Part shown: piece after piece, positions 34,039 through 47,500 of the stretch
How positions within the stretch are numbered: position 1 is the first letter of the stretch
Layout: each line of letters opens with the position of its first letter
Source of the DNA: Diplocarpon mali
Taxonomy: Eukaryota > Ascomycota > Leotiomycetes > Helotiales > Drepanopezizaceae
Assembly (NCBI GenBank): GCA_024741835.1
Contig: JAENRP010000156.1
Location: 31,938 to 95,937, forward strand
Reading direction: 5' to 3'
DNA length: 64,000 nucleotides
Made by a program: the position numbers and the translations under genes
The notes under the pieces: generated by a model
The model's database searches: none
What the model was told of the DNA's origin: nothing
What the model saw: only the letters and a program-made list of their open reading frames with translations

Positions 34039-36064
34039 TCAGACCCCTGTGCCCGGGAAGGCGCCGCCTTTGCTCAGGACGACGATGCCGCGCTCGCGGG
34101 CGATGTAGCCTTTCATCAAGTTCTGGGTCTGTTAGCTTCTTGCCGGTGGTTGCGTACGTGGGTTGGTTAGGTGTTCGGTGTGAGATGGGATGGAATGGGA
34201 TAGGATGGAGCGAGGAGGTAAGATGACCGGGCGATGTGAACGATCTATAGAGGAGGGCAGGGCGGGTAGGATGAAGAGGGTGAAGAGAGTGACAACGAGT
34301 GATTGTTTAGGTTGCTGTGGGATTGGCCTCGGAACCTGTTTATACCCGTGATCCGATCCTCAGAAAGAGGATTCCAGTGTCCCAAATGGATGTTGAATTT
34401 CCAAATGTGATATGGAATGTAGCAATGGAGACAACGATGGAAGCAAACAGCAAATTAGTATAATGGCAAAAAGGGGAAATACCTTGTAAATCATCGTACT
34501 CAACAAACACTCCACCTCATCCCCCTCCAACTGCTCTAACCCTCCTAGACTGATTGCTGCCCCGAATTCTCCAACAGGAATCCTCGTCCTCCGCACCGGC
34601 TTCGCGCCGTCTTTCGCCTCTTCGAACCCACCCGCGATGAACACCTTGCGCAGAAGATTCCGTAGCGCAATGTCCCGCCCACGTTCGAGCGTAAGGTAAA
34701 TACGGCGTTTGGTGAACTCGTCTTCGCCCGCGACAAGCGCCGCGTCGAAGCCGGCTAGATCACCGCGCTTGATGCAGCGCGAGAGAGGCAGGAAAAGGGC
34801 TTGGAGGTGCGGATAAGGTGCTAACAGCGTACTGGAGGGCAGCGTGTGGGTTGTGAGAAGGTGGCAGGGAACAAGGTAGGTGAGGATCAGTCTGCAAGGT
34901 GCTGTCAGGTTTTGATCGGGAAAAAGGGGTGGCAAGCTCACTCCTTGTTGCGAACCGAATCCTTGTGGCACATCTTCCAGGCTTCGGTGAGATGTTTCTC
35001 GGCCTGTGATGGTGTTAGTTGTCTAGTCGGCAGAAAAGATACTGGGTACGCGCACCTCTTCGTAGGCTTCTTCGAGGAAGTAGATGACTCCGACGTAATA
35101 CTTGAACGTCACCTGATGCGCCTTGGGAAAGGCGTCTAGCGTCGGCATGTCTCCCCGATAGGCTTGGATAGCTTTGAGGATATTCTTGGAGAGGGCTATG
35201 GAGTTGAGCTTGAAGTAAGTTTTGAAGAGGAGATTGATAATGTTGTAGATACCCCATTTGCGTGATTCTTCGAGAGGTGCTCTATCCAATTATGAGTATC
35301 GTCAACATCGTGTGTTGGGAAGGGTTTTACCTATCGCTAAGGCAAATCGTGAAGATGCGGTTCAGTTGTCTAGCCGCGTCCTCAAGCCTCTCATTTTTCT
35401 CTACCTCGGGGTGAGAGTCGTCAAAGTTGGTAACAGATCCAGTGGTGCTCGCAGCGCTCTCGTCTGCCTTGATAGCGAAAATACGCATGTATTTGCCTGC
35501 CATGTACAGACAGGGTACCGTCCATGCCTCGAAGCCGTTGTTGGTGTATCCTCTAACTAAAGCCAGGGTCATTTCACGCCATGATTCGTAGACTTTGACG
35601 TAAGATGCCTGTAACTTGTCAGCTGGATGTTTGGGGTCGATGTTCGGATTTAGGTCAAGTGTCACGTGGCGAAACATGGGAGTTGATGAGTGCTCCGGGT
35701 AACAGAAGTGTTCAATTCGTAGAATTGAAGAGCTGGATGATGGCATGTCCTTTGAAATGACAGTGCGTACCTTTGCATCAGTCTCTGCAGCACTGTCCGC
35801 CTTCAATATCTCCCCCACTGCCTTGTAGTAGGCATAGTAAACCTCCACCCAACCCTCCTCCTGCGGATTAGTGAACGAAGAAGCATTTTCATTCAAGATC
35901 CGATTTCTGAACTCTCTAGGGGCCTGAGCATAGTTCGTGCTCCGGAAGAATCTGGCGAGTCGGTCTGGGTCGGACGCTGGAGATATTGGAGACAATGTCA
36001 TCGACAGATCATAGCCGTTGCCCTCTTGGCAGGCTTTTCCAAACTCCTCAAATAGAAGATCCAT
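34039..36064 (-). CDS. CSN12: CSN12-like PCI-domain protein
   Basis: Six exons (36064-35771, 35608-35331, 35281-35056, 35003-34942, 34891-34483, 34122-34039) give 450 residues. Conserved blocks: [91 protein letters not shown], and the C-terminal winged-helix part of a PCI domain ([20 protein letters not shown]) ending in [25 protein letters not shown]. These identify the CSN12/Thp1-like family, nuclear proteins linked with COP9 signalosome and mRNA export/splicing complexes. The candidate intron 35,609-35,770 is 162 bases, a multiple of three without stops, so a retained form would also be open. The family's usual sequence argues for removal. The intron 34,123-34,482 is long for this window. 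Confidence 0.87.
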
Positions 36065-36522
36065 CTTGACTGTTCGACAGCCTTCAGGGGTCTGGAGTGA
36101 CGCCGAACTGATATTCCACGGCCTTATCCCGTGACACCTTCAACTCCGATTCATGAGAATGAAATAACAAGTTCGGGAAAAAGAAAGTGACTTTCGAAAA
36201 CCTAGGTTGTTGGCCTCGAAGATGAGACAAATATGTTTAGATCGACAGGGGTATGAACAGAAATATAATCTTTCACTGCCCTGATGCTTCGTTTGTTGTT
36301 TGCTCACGCGTCGCCCATAATGCGCTTGTCCGAGTCGAGTCTAGCGTGTATTTCTCGCACTCAGGGCTGCAAATTTGAAAACCCTACGCTAAATTGGCGA
36401 GGTAAGGCAGACTTTCAGCATCAAGTACATCGCGACAACGACAACTCTGACAAACGGTCAACGATACAGCGTGAGTTCCTCTGTACCCCATCGTACTTCA
36501 ATCGATTACTGACTTCGAGAAG
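36065..36522. promoter_or_regulatory. Divergent promoter of the CSN12-like gene and eL20
   Basis: The 458 bases between the two start codons contain both upstream regions. CGAC-rich direct sequence (CGACAACGACAACTCTGAC, 36,431-36,449) and a CT-rich stretch just before the eL20 ATG are typical of fungal ribosomal-protein promoters. No TATA box is obvious. Confidence 0.5.
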
Positions 36523-37600
36523 ATGGGTAAGCGCTAGATTTCTTACCTCCCCTCCGCTCATCAATCTACCCTGTCGATTGCGCATACCGTCCTGGACCAC
36601 GGGATCATATTCGATTTCGGTACTGCGAGACCTGTTGTGACCGCGAACACTGCTGCGTACGATGGCATTATTCTATATTCTAGCTGTGGCTTTGAATCAG
36701 CATGGAGGGGTCTTGCTTTGGAAGATCACAATGTTGAAGAGCAAAAGATTTTGGGACAAATGACGTGCAGTCTATCACCCCACTTCAACTTCCGAGTCAA
36801 AAATTCTGCAGACGACTGTCTTCGATCCGCGAGAATGCTTCAACACGGTTCGAATCATTTCACCTGGCTACGACCAAGAATGTCAACAATCTGAAATCAT
36901 GGCCTATCTAAGACACTCGACGGTGGATCTTGGATCACCCAGGATCAATACTGGATCTCGAAGCTGACATCCCCCAGGTCGTCTTACAGAATACCAGGTC
37001 ATTGGCCGTCATCTGCCAAATGACGCCAACCCAGCCCCAAAGTTATACCGCATGAGAATCTTTGCACCCAATGCTGTGGTTGCAAAGTCGCGTTTCTGGT
37101 ACTTCTTGATGAAGCTCCGTAAGGTCAAGAAGGCGAACGGAGAGATCGTCAGCTTGAACGTCGTATGTGGCCTCAGACTCGCGCGCACACTCCCATACTA
37201 ATCCTGATCCCCAGATCCACGAGAAGCGTCCCCAGAAGGTCAAGAACTTCGGTATCTGGATCCGATACGATTCCCGCTCCGGCACCCACAACATGTACAA
37301 GGAGTACCGGGAGATGTCAAGAACCGATGCGGTCGAAGCTCTGTACCAAGATATGGCCGCCAGACATCGCTCCCGCTTTAGGTCGATCCACGTACGTCCC
37401 GTCGCCCGACCCTCCCCACTCACATACTAACAGTCTCCCAGATCCTCAAGGTCGTTGAACTCGAGAAGGCCGACGACGTCAAGCGCCCTTACATCAAGCA
37501 ACTTCTCACCAAAGACCTCAAATTTCCCCTCCCTCACCGCGTGTCCAAGGCCACTGGCAAGAAGATCTTTTCCGTCAGTAGACCATCGACTTTCTACTGA
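36523..37600 (+). CDS. RPL20: 60S ribosomal protein eL20 (L20/L18a)
   Basis: Four exons (36523-36526, 36978-37162, 37215-37391, 37442-37600) give 174 residues, the family's normal length. The first exon is only ATGG, and the second supplies [13 protein letters not shown]. Further signatures are [51 protein letters not shown], and [20 protein letters not shown] near the end. The protein is a structural constituent of the large ribosomal subunit. A 451-base intron after the fourth coding base is common in fungal ribosomal-protein genes, often with expression effects. Frame across all three junctions is intact. Confidence 0.96.
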
Positions 37601-40600
37601 GCATTGGTTGTGGGGTTAGTATGAGTTATTGGGTTTGGGATGGAACCTGGTGTTGTGCTGCTTAAAGGGCTGTGTTTCGGCCTTGCTAGATAAGCCAATG
37701 ATGAATGGCAATGCATCACAAAACTCGATTATAAAACAATGCTATCAGGAATTGTGTGTCGTGACTTTACCCTGGAAATTGCGAGAATATGTTCTTTCTC
37801 GGACTCGATTCATGTTGGGTCTGTTCAAAGCAACCCTTGGCATGCCGTGAAGCAACTCAGATCCGCTTAGGGTAACAGGTGCACTGTTTACGTGCAGGCG
37901 CAGCTTACAGATGGGTATTGCCCTTGGAGGATGCATGTCAACTGTCATGTTTCGGTCATGGGAGTGTGATTTTCAGTTTGTAGTCCAGGCTCATTCACCG
38001 ATACCAGTGATCTCTTTTTTTGAAACTTAAATAGTCTTGCTTTCTCATTCTCATGACTTCCCCCGGCGTCCTTTGGTCCACGAACCCATTTCAAATTCTG
38101 CTTGCGGGGATCCTGTTGAGTCTTGTCGCTACTCCGCGCAGTCATGACTTTTGATTTAGCTTCAATCAGCTTGGTCTGTCTACCCTGGAATCAAACCCGC
38201 ATTTTGGCGCCGAATGAATGGTAATAGGTATTGATTTCGAAACTCTTGACTTCATGTGGAAGGAGGAGGGATGGGATCCGCTCGTCAAGTCTATGCGGGA
38301 GACCGACATATAGGTCTGCGCCTCACAAACATGAAGCGACAAGTCCAAAGCAGTTATGGAATTTCGGGGCTTCATTATGTGCAAGCTGGGGTGTCTTTCT
38401 AAAGTAGGAGATCTACGATTCTAGAGAGGTGGGAAATGGAGGGGCCAGCGAATTGGGATAGAACGAGTAGAACGATCCTGTCAGATGGATTACGCTTTTC
38501 GCATGAAAAAAAGAAGCAGAAATTCACGTTCGGTTATCCGAAGCCGGAGACGATGTCACGTCTTTATATTTATCTCAACGTAAGGAAGATGATATGATTC
38601 AGCAAGTCGTTATAAACCAGTGAGGGGCTATTCAGTCAACCTCGACGTCGAAGCTCAGTCATAGCCTGAGCATCTCAAGCCTCTTCCATGGACATCTCTT
38701 TTGTAAATCTTACAGGAGCTCCTCAGGCTAACTAACAGATGAATAGCTTTTCAAATTGAAGCCCAAGCCAGCGGGACTACCAGGCTCGATATTCTTAGTT
38801 CTAGCATCGAATTGGGTAGTTCTTATTCATGAAATATTTGTCCAGATAGTCCATCGCGAGTAGTTTCGTCTCACTTATCCGATGGAATTTGGAATTCTAA
38901 TAATTTTCTCATCTGTTTTTGAAACTCTGAGACCAGGTACTGATGCTCTGCGACTTGCTATCATGGCTGTTGTGCGAATTCCACCCGTGAGTCGTGACGG
39001 CCTTCAGAAGTCGAGTCGGCCCTGTAAGTCCTACTAGATTGTTAGAGAAGTGGCAGGGAATGGTGCTTCCTGCTTTAATAATTTCCTTGAATTGAACCAA
39101 CTATAGATGTTGTCGACGTAGCTGGTATGTGGTTGTTAGAATATACAAGGATTGGGCTTATGTAATCGTATCTTGTATATTACTCCTGCAGCTCTATAGA
39201 ACTCAGAATCTACACCTTTAGATTCTGTCAGTGGTGTTTCAAGAATGCGACATAGAGGTTGTCGTAGGTACCAATAGAGACTAGACGAAGATCAGATTGC
39301 CTTGTTAGTTTTTGCAGCATTCATAGGGCTTGTTTCGTCTCCTCGTTCTTTCTGCAAAGACATCAATCTATATCATGCTTTCCAGGCAGCCTGCAGAATA
39401 AAGTCACAGCCATATAACAATTATAAAGTTGTTCTCTGGATTTCATCGTCCTCGTTCGCAATCTCGTTACCTATCATAATAACCGCATACTCAACTATAC
39501 AGAACCATTTGCTTTTTCGTTTCCTCTTCCGTTACCCACCATTATAACACACTCTTTGTCGAAGGAGCTTAACACTTACGATTCTATCATCGTTTTCTTT
39601 TGGTGACCATTTAGGCCCAAGATCCTGGAGACAGTGTGTAAATCTGTCAAGGCGAGGCTTGGGGACATGCTCGTTCATCTCAAGCCATTGAGACGTTGGA
39701 GTGACTCAGGAGTTTTCTGCTACTCATATTATAAGTGTAATATTCATGATCCTCGCGTCCCAAGCTGATCTCATAACTTTACAAATATTTCACACAATAT
39801 GATTCGAGATAAATAGTAAGGGAAATGTGAGTTTTAAAGAGGTCCCTCGCACGTTTCGCGGCTCTTGGTAATTCTGCTCGTGGAAAAAGATATGGAAGCC
39901 TGACTGTGGTAGCTCTAGGACTGCCTAGTTCCTCTTTTTGCCCATTTTCATAAACTTGGTCAATCTTATGCGATTTTGCCTACCCAGATATAGAGTGCTA
40001 TGGAGAATATATCTGGCGCTGTTTACTTTGTAAGAATGGGTTGTACTCTGTCAAGCGAAACGGGAAGTGTAAATACCATTTGTTGTCTCATTAGTTTGCG
40101 ATTTAAAGAAGATAACTCGTAGGTGAATAGGGGATACTAGTAAAGTTTATATCATGGGCTAATCGTGTGGATAGGGAGTTATGAACTGAGAGGAGAAACT
40201 TTTACAACAGTGCAAATGCTATATTATTTGACCTGCCTTGGCATGTATCAATCTCGCCACCTGATGTTCTAGCGTACTCATGGGATGTTTCTTCTACTAG
40301 CGATAAAACAGTGTAAAAAATATAAAAAATAGCTAACTCTGTAGTATTCGAGTCCCCTCCTCTTCCTCATGTTCAACTGATCAACGCTTACAGGCCATTA
40401 TCAGGTGGAAAATCGGCCATGATACCAAAGCACCAACTGCCTTCTAACAAAAATGAAGAGCATGTCTTGAACCGGAACAGCTCATAGCTTCAAATGCTTT
40501 CGCTTTGATTGTTGACTTTCAAGCATTTAGATAGAAGCTAGAATAGTTGTAGCTTTACTAGAACCACTCACTTTTAGGTGGTATTAGTGAAGGCAGCTTT

Positions 40601-41692
40601 TCCGTCATTTATCTCCCCTTGTCGCTTAGGCATTGTCCCGAACCCAACAATATGTTCTACATTGAGATCTACCGTAGCAGCCGTCTCAGCCACCAAGTAG
40701 AACGAAGTGAGGAGAACACAGATGAAAAGAGGAATTCTTCGCGACACGCGTTGACGGATACCGGTTCCTGAGAAATATCGGAAATAGCTTTAATAGTGGC
40801 CTTCTCATACTGCTGCTACCAGCCCGCAATTTACACCCTGAATTCGAGATCAAGATACGACAGCCCTTATTTCCAGGCATGCTTGTCTACTTCTTTGTGT
40901 CAGTGCAAGCGATGTCTTTGCGACGGGTGTTGTATTCCTGCAAAAATCATCATACGTGTTGTTGATGGGCATTTGTTCTCGATGCTGATGGCGGGACCGA
41001 GTTGATGGAATGGGTTCTTGGGCACATCGACCGGGAAGCTCTCAAGAACGAATTCCTGAAAATGCTAACGTGTCCGTTTGTAGGAACTTTTAACGAGCAC
41101 AGCCCGAGCCCAGTGGGATATCTTCGCAATCTAAAGTCCCTGAAGCTATGTGTGCGCAACGAAAGAAGATTTTGAGGGCTTCTTAGCACAATAAAATCGC
41201 GGTTACACCCATTCGGGTAGGTATTCTCTTGTTTATTCAATGAAATGACCTTTCGACAAATCCAAATAAGCTAACATAGCTCGGTGGCTTTGACAAAGGC
41301 TTTGACAAAGGAGATGCAAATAATTATTTGGACTTGTTGAGAGTACCACGGACTAAGTGACGGTGAATTCTTCGTACTTTTTTGCTTCGAGAACGCGCGA
41401 CTTAAATCAGCCCAGGGCCCATCGAGAGTGAAGATTGAGAATCTGACCGATAAAGTTTCGAGAGCTTTCAGGTGATATAGAACAATGCAGAGACGTAATA
41501 TTACATAGAGTCACTAGGAAAATAGATCACTCTCCTAGCTTCAGCAGCCTACTCACATTTTCGAAACCAATTTTTTGCTTCGTCTTCCGATTCAGCTCAA
41601 CCCCGTCGAATCACTCAAAGGCTTCAAGGTCATCCTCGAAAAGATAATCAACGCTGAATATGAAACGGTCTTTACCCTTGACTCTCAGAGTG
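37601..41692. other. Gene-poor stretch, about 4 kb
   Basis: No frame over about 95 codons with support on either strand. Composition is AT-leaning with several AT-rich intervals (38,480-38,620 and 39,740-40,350) but not the extreme TpA bias of bases 1-9,000. A perfect 9-base inverted repeat CAGAATCTA ... TAGATTCTG lies at about 39,204-39,227, and a 12-base tandem duplication CTTTGACAAAGG lies near 41,288. No recognised transposon. Confidence 0.5.
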
Positions 41693-42742
41693 TCAAGAGA
41701 AAGCAGCTTCATCCCGAAATCCTACCGCGGTGACAGAGAAGTTGTTGTTCCAGTAGTAATTCATCGCCCAGAGCTCGTGCTGGAGGTGGCTCAATTTCCG
41801 GGCGATGCGAGCAAGAAAGAATGGAAATCCTCCTCTGCCTTGCCCGAGAATGATTTGGATAGCCTGGTGCCGGTCGAATCGTCCCGATAGCATCAATCTC
41901 AAAGTTGTGGCTCCTGTCTCCGCGCCAGCTTGAGCCGGCAAGAAACTCGAATCCTTGATAAACCGGGGGAACAGCACGTGAATAGTGGACGTCTCGCGCT
42001 GATTTATGAGTTGTGCAGTCAAATCCGTGATGTTGAGATGGTGTACTTCAAGTTGTGTAACTATTGGACACCCACCTCGCTATTGGTTTGGTGGTGGCTC
42101 TCGAGGGTGAGGATACAAGGGAACTTTTGGCTGCTCGGTTTGCTTCGAGAAAATTTCATTGATTGGATGGTCCATGTAAATCAGGTTATTGGCGCTTTCG
42201 CTGTTGGTGTAGTATGATACCACGACACCGACTACGCCCAGATTCTTATCACATCGCTCCGTCTCTGCTGCTGCTCAGGTGAGATTCTGCAAAGCGACCG
42301 TGCAGGAAAATCTGAAGCGCTTGTCGAATTTCCCGTTACTGTAATTTGAGTAGATCTTGTCATTCAGTAAAGGGGAGACAGCAACAGCAGAAGTCTTGTT
42401 GAAGACTCCCTGAACTGCTGGAGGAGCTACAGATACCGTGCTGCTGATTTTCGATATGCCCATTCTATGGATCTGCTCATCGATTGATGCGGCCATCAAT
42501 CGTGTTGCTACGCCAGCTGCGTAATCTAGCTGTCCATACGGGATCTCACTAGTGTCGTTCTTGAACGGGGCTGTGAATGCTACGTAGAAGAGGTTGGTGG
42601 CGACGTGTTTCTCGAGTTCGATTTTACCTGCGATGAAGTTGGGAGGTTGGAGAAAATTGGACGCTCAAGAGATATCTCATGTTGCGCGGAATTTGAAGCG
42701 AGCAAGAAAGTCGGAGCTTGTATGAGGATTCTCGGGGCCATG
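41693..42742 (-). pseudogene. Broken reading frame of unknown family
   Basis: On the minus strand one frame stays open from about 42,687 to 41,693 except for a TGA at 42,275-42,277 and a TAG at 42,080-42,082, about 330 codons with only two stops. Composition is protein-like throughout (KIELEKHVATNLFYVAFTAP, TRLMAASIDEQIHRMGIS, LINQRETSTIHVLFPRFIKD, LRLMLSGRFDRHQAIQIIL). A separate ATG frame starting at 42,742 (MAPRILIQAPTFLLASNS) runs into it with a frame change near 42,640, which would be the natural N-terminus. Below 41,900 another frame also looks coding (NFEIDAIGTIRPAPGYPN), suggesting a further frameshift. I do not recognise the family. Alternatively the stops lie in unrecognised introns. 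Confidence 0.45.
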
Positions 42743-44504
42743 GTGGGAGAGTCGTTGTTATTTTGCTGCAGAGCTTCATTTTGCTGAAGATTTGAATATC
42801 CCCGACAGTGGGTGGCGTAGTATATTATTTCATGTGAATAATTTAATCTTCCTATAGTTCACGAAAAGCGATTACGGTGCATTGCAGCCCTGTCATAGTA
42901 CCTTTCCAATGCCCGGTGGTTTCCGTAAAAGTATAAGCGACCGGGATCCAGCAGTAGCAAGCGGAAGAAATATTTTCTAGTCAGTAACGATGGCGAAAAC
43001 AGCAGTTACTCGGGCAATTTAATTGAAATCAATACCCATTCCTTAGCTAAGTGTTTGAACGTTGTCTTTCTTAAATATCACAATGATGTAGATGCTTGCT
43101 CGCGAGTATTGTGTAACGAAGCTTTGCTTGGAAAGACCCATTCATGCAGTCGTAACCCCCGTGGCCTGCTTCTTTCATTAAAAAATCTCCAGGCCAAAAT
43201 ACAAGAGTTGAATTTCGGTCTGTAGCGAACTTTACTGCGATAGCCATTGAAGAAGTCTTCTGGCGTCTTTATTTACTCCGTCTTCGCTTAAGCACGAAAG
43301 CGGGGCAATGCCACGACTGGGGAGGGCTCTACGAAAGCACGACAAGCCCCCCAACTTTGCTATCGAAAACCCATACTAAGAGACCGGATCTTAGCTTGCG
43401 AGATCATATGGGGCATAAACTTTTTGAGGAAGCCTTCATGGCACTGGTCTATCAATGGACTATGGGAACCCGCAATAGCCTCAATAAAGAATTTGTGAAA
43501 ACCCAAGAAGAAATTGACTTCAATGTTGAAGAACCGGTTGATAAATACCCACTGTATCTTCATATCCACGTGTTCAGATTTACAGGAGCGTCAGTATCAT
43601 ATCAGGTACGATACGCCAGACTCAAGCTGAGACCTGTACGGAAACGCAACGGTATACCATGTTCCGCCGTAGTATGGCGGTATCTTTGTGGCTCATAAGG
43701 ATCTTATCTCAGATAAACCAATCTCAAATATACATAAGAAGTGCTTCCACGTTAGTTTAGATCTCTCTTTACAGACAGCCACATTTAGCGAGAGGTCGTT
43801 GTCGAGGCTGCTAATCCATGGATGCCACATCTCCCATGGTCTAGTCAAAACCATGAGCTCAAATTACAAAGATGTGCCCTGTAAACCCATCAAACGCCCT
43901 CCTATTGCTGGGCTTGGATGCAGCGGAATCAATAAATGTGTCACTAAGAGCTTGTTCAGAGAAGCTTCATGTGTGCCGAGAGTTTCCTACTTCAAAGAAG
44001 TTTTGGATTGATTTCGCGCTCCAAAAGGGCAGTCTGAATCGTTGTATAATATGAGCTCAAAGGCTCGATAGTAGCTCTTCCAAACGACCAGCTCGATCAA
44101 TTGATAAAAATAGCCCCTTTAACCCTGTTTACAATGCATCTCTCACATTTTGGCTTCTTCGGTTTCTCGCAAGCCAGCGGTTTATAGCCAATCGCTCATC
44201 ATAAATATCAAAGTTGAATGCAGAACTCGCCTCAGAATTGCGGGGCGGCGGGCAAGTATTGTCGCAAAGTGAATGCCATCATTGTCGCCCACCACGTCGC
44301 TTGTCCTCGCTAAATGAAATCTCTCTACATATAGGCTGAGCAATCTCTTCCCCTTTCTCTCCACGACAGCCGTTACATGACGCGATAGCCACCTCTCGCA
44401 GCATATCTGATGGAAACTGCTCAACGTCCTCGCCTAATCAACTGCTGGTTTCACGTTTACGGACTTCAGCACAGAATACTCACGCATTGGATCGCGATAT
44501 CAAG
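42743..44504. other. Mostly non-coding, one weak frame
   Basis: A plus-strand frame from ATG 43,408 to 43,698 (about 96 residues, MGHKLFEEAFMALVYQWTMG start) has protein-like composition but no domain I recognise and no clear partner exons. The rest shows nothing. The last 200 bases before 44,505 are the likely promoter of the large gene downstream. Confidence 0.35.
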
Positions 44505-47500
44505 ATGGCGAAGAGCAAAAGCTCAGCCACCACCTTCTCGAAGAAGGGACGCTCGAAGTTGAAGAGGAGCAATACGAATCAAAAGAGATCCAACGACACA
44601 TCCGCCAAACCTTCAGTTCCCGAATTACCTGCCAAATCCTCATCCGCAATTCCGGCCGTTGCTGACCAGCCACTGCCTTTGAGGATCCCAGAAGCCCATG
44701 ATTTCGCCTCTCGATCTTTGCAATCCGAGTCCGTAAAGACCGAGGAGTTGAGATCGAGCGCAGTTCCAGAGGCTCAGATCTACAATTCGTCAGTACCATC
44801 AAATGCTAAGGATAGCGCCTTCGAAGATGGTTCATCTGTACTACAGCCGAATGAAAGTGAAGATATTGAGCTTCTTCAGAAAGACGCACTCATGCCAGTT
44901 CGGACAGTTCAACCCAACGCCACAGGTAAGAGTCTCGAGATCGAAAAGTACCCTTTTATTAGCACCTCTAATCTTTTCACTCTCTAGTGCAAGACCCTGT
45001 CACAAGGTCTGATATCATCGAGGCATCAGCAGCCATCCTAGAAACCTCTTTGCATAGTGTTGCTGCTAAAGAATCGATTAGTCCGGCTATATCTACCACA
45101 CTTACCAGGGAGTGTGCCGACGCGACGAAAATATCGACGGGAAGCTCAGGCGGTACCTCGCAATCGCAATCTCCCGCAGGCCCTCAGAACCCCAAGCCAT
45201 TGAAGCCTCTTGCCCCCTGTGTGATGGCCAAGTGTCCCGATTTCCCTCCAATGCCGAGGATCCCCGAGGACATGAAGATTCTCTACGAGTATGCGAAGAA
45301 GAGAGATAAAATCCAATGGGAATTGCTCCAAAGACAGAATATCAGATACCAAGAGTTAGACGATTTTGTCAAGGCAAAGATCGCCTCGCAGTCAAAAGAC
45401 TTGACCGAATTACGGGAGATGGCTGAATGTAGACTGCGTATCATCAAAGCACAAGATAATCTCATCGAAAGCCAGAAATTGCGCCTGGAACTTCTAGAAA
45501 GCCTTACAGCTCCAGAGGAGAGTCCCCTGGCAGACAGGCATATCGTGACTAAGAGAAAGAGTTTTCCGGACTCCGATGTAGTTGAGAGCATACGCAAGAG
45601 ACGGTGCCATCAGCCTTGCTCTAGCGTATCGATGATTCCAAGGTATGGTCCAGATATAAAGAACCCTCTACCGCAAAAGAACCTGTTATCCGAAGCTGCA
45701 ACAAACCTGAGACTACGGAATCCAAGTCTTGCAAAGTTTCTCGCCTTTGCAGGAGCTTCCGGACTTCATGGATCAACCGATAGTCTCGAATCCAAGCAAG
45801 TCAAGAATTTTCAAGAATATATGGATCATTATGAGTCCGCTGAGGCTATCAATACTCAAGGACCTATCGAGAATCTTGAGCCTACTGGAGACATTAATAC
45901 CGAAATCGACACAACACCTCTCACATCTACAGCTGATAGCGCCGAAGCTACGGTAGCTGACCCTTCTATCAGCGGCGCTGTACGCAGCCTGGATCCCAGT
46001 GGGCTAGCAAGTCTTCCTGCTAATCATGGAGAGTCGTCACAAGAGATTGGAAAGTCGGGATTAGGAAAGGTAGATTCCAGTATCAAGAACACGCCCGACT
46101 CAGCGAACCCCCTAAAAAAGCCGAAGAAACTTTCGAAGAAGGGCAAACCCAGAGCCGAGACGGCCAAGGCGCAATCTGGAGGTGAAAGCTCGGCCAGAGG
46201 ACAAAGCCACGCGGGTGATGGCGTTGAAGGTCCCGAGAGCCAGGAGGAGGGTACAGAGAAGAACCGTCGAGGCCCTACACCTCCAGCGCCCAAGAGCGAT
46301 GCTGAAGAGGCAGAAAGCGTGCAGACGAGCCTCACCACTCGCAAGAAAGGCCAACTCGTAGAGGACTGGGGAGAACATCGAGGCTACCAGAACCATCTGA
46401 GAGTCCTCAAATCTCCCATTCGCTGGTCTGCCCAGGTCTCGCTATCGAGGGTAACGATCAAGACAGAGAGCGCCGAGATCCTCAGAAGCGATACACAGTC
46501 CGAGTATGAGAGCCAAGCACGCAAGACTGCGAGGACTGGATCTGAGGAGCAGGCCGCGGAACCAGACACAACGACGGGGACCCCGAACTCACAGATCTTC
46601 GAGGCGGGTGCTAGGTCGACGGTCAGACGCTCTGTGGGGAGATCCGAAGACGCGATCCTCAAGAGTAAGGGGAAGTTCGTCCTGGCACTGGAGCAGGCTT
46701 GGGGGTTTGAGGAAGATGTTTCGGTAGAGCGTTCACATATCCGCCCTCTTCGCTTCGCAGCGCCGAGATACTATATAGCCGGCTGCCGCACGATCGTGGT
46801 ATCGCTCGTTCTCCTCGTTCTCTTTATATCAACACTCTTTCCGGCTCCCACGCACCCGGATCCTGCACATAACACCACGTCACTTCGCTCCTCAAGTCTA
46901 CCGGTACGCGTGTTGACGATGCGCCCAGAGAGATCCAAATCCGACAGCTTGTCCTCTGAGCTTTTGAAGGCGCTCGCTACGGCCGGATTGCCTACGCCTA
47001 CGATCGATGTTGAAGAAATCAGCTCGACAAAAAGCCCTCAAACGGATTTTCAAGTCGGTTTAATCTGGACTGTAGTAAAACTAGCGAATATTGGGAAGAT
47101 CGCCCGCAACTATGGAGCATGCAGGCAAGATCCGAGCCACACCGTCTCCAAACATCACCCTACTGCACCCGAACCCAACTGCATCGTACCATCACCCCAG
47201 GGCGTCGTTCGGCGTCTCGAATGGGCGAGATACTGGGATATCAGCAGTCGTTTCGAGATGTGCGTGGAGGAGGTCAACAGCACTGCCATCGAACACAACC
47301 TCAAACTGTCTTTGCCTGGGCACAACTTGCCGGATTTACCGAAACCCCCCCATTCCTCGGTTTCTACCATTTCCCAGCGACGCCGAGATGGCGATTGGGA
47401 TAACGTGATGGGGAACGATATATGTGCTACCAACCATACACTCCACCGGAACTCTACACGTTCGGCTCGGACTTCGTCAAAAGCATCGGTTCGCAATACT

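Noticed and set aside
36840..36870. GGTTCGAATC string resembling a tRNA T-arm
   Set aside because: No cloverleaf can be drawn around it, and it sits in the first intron of eL20.
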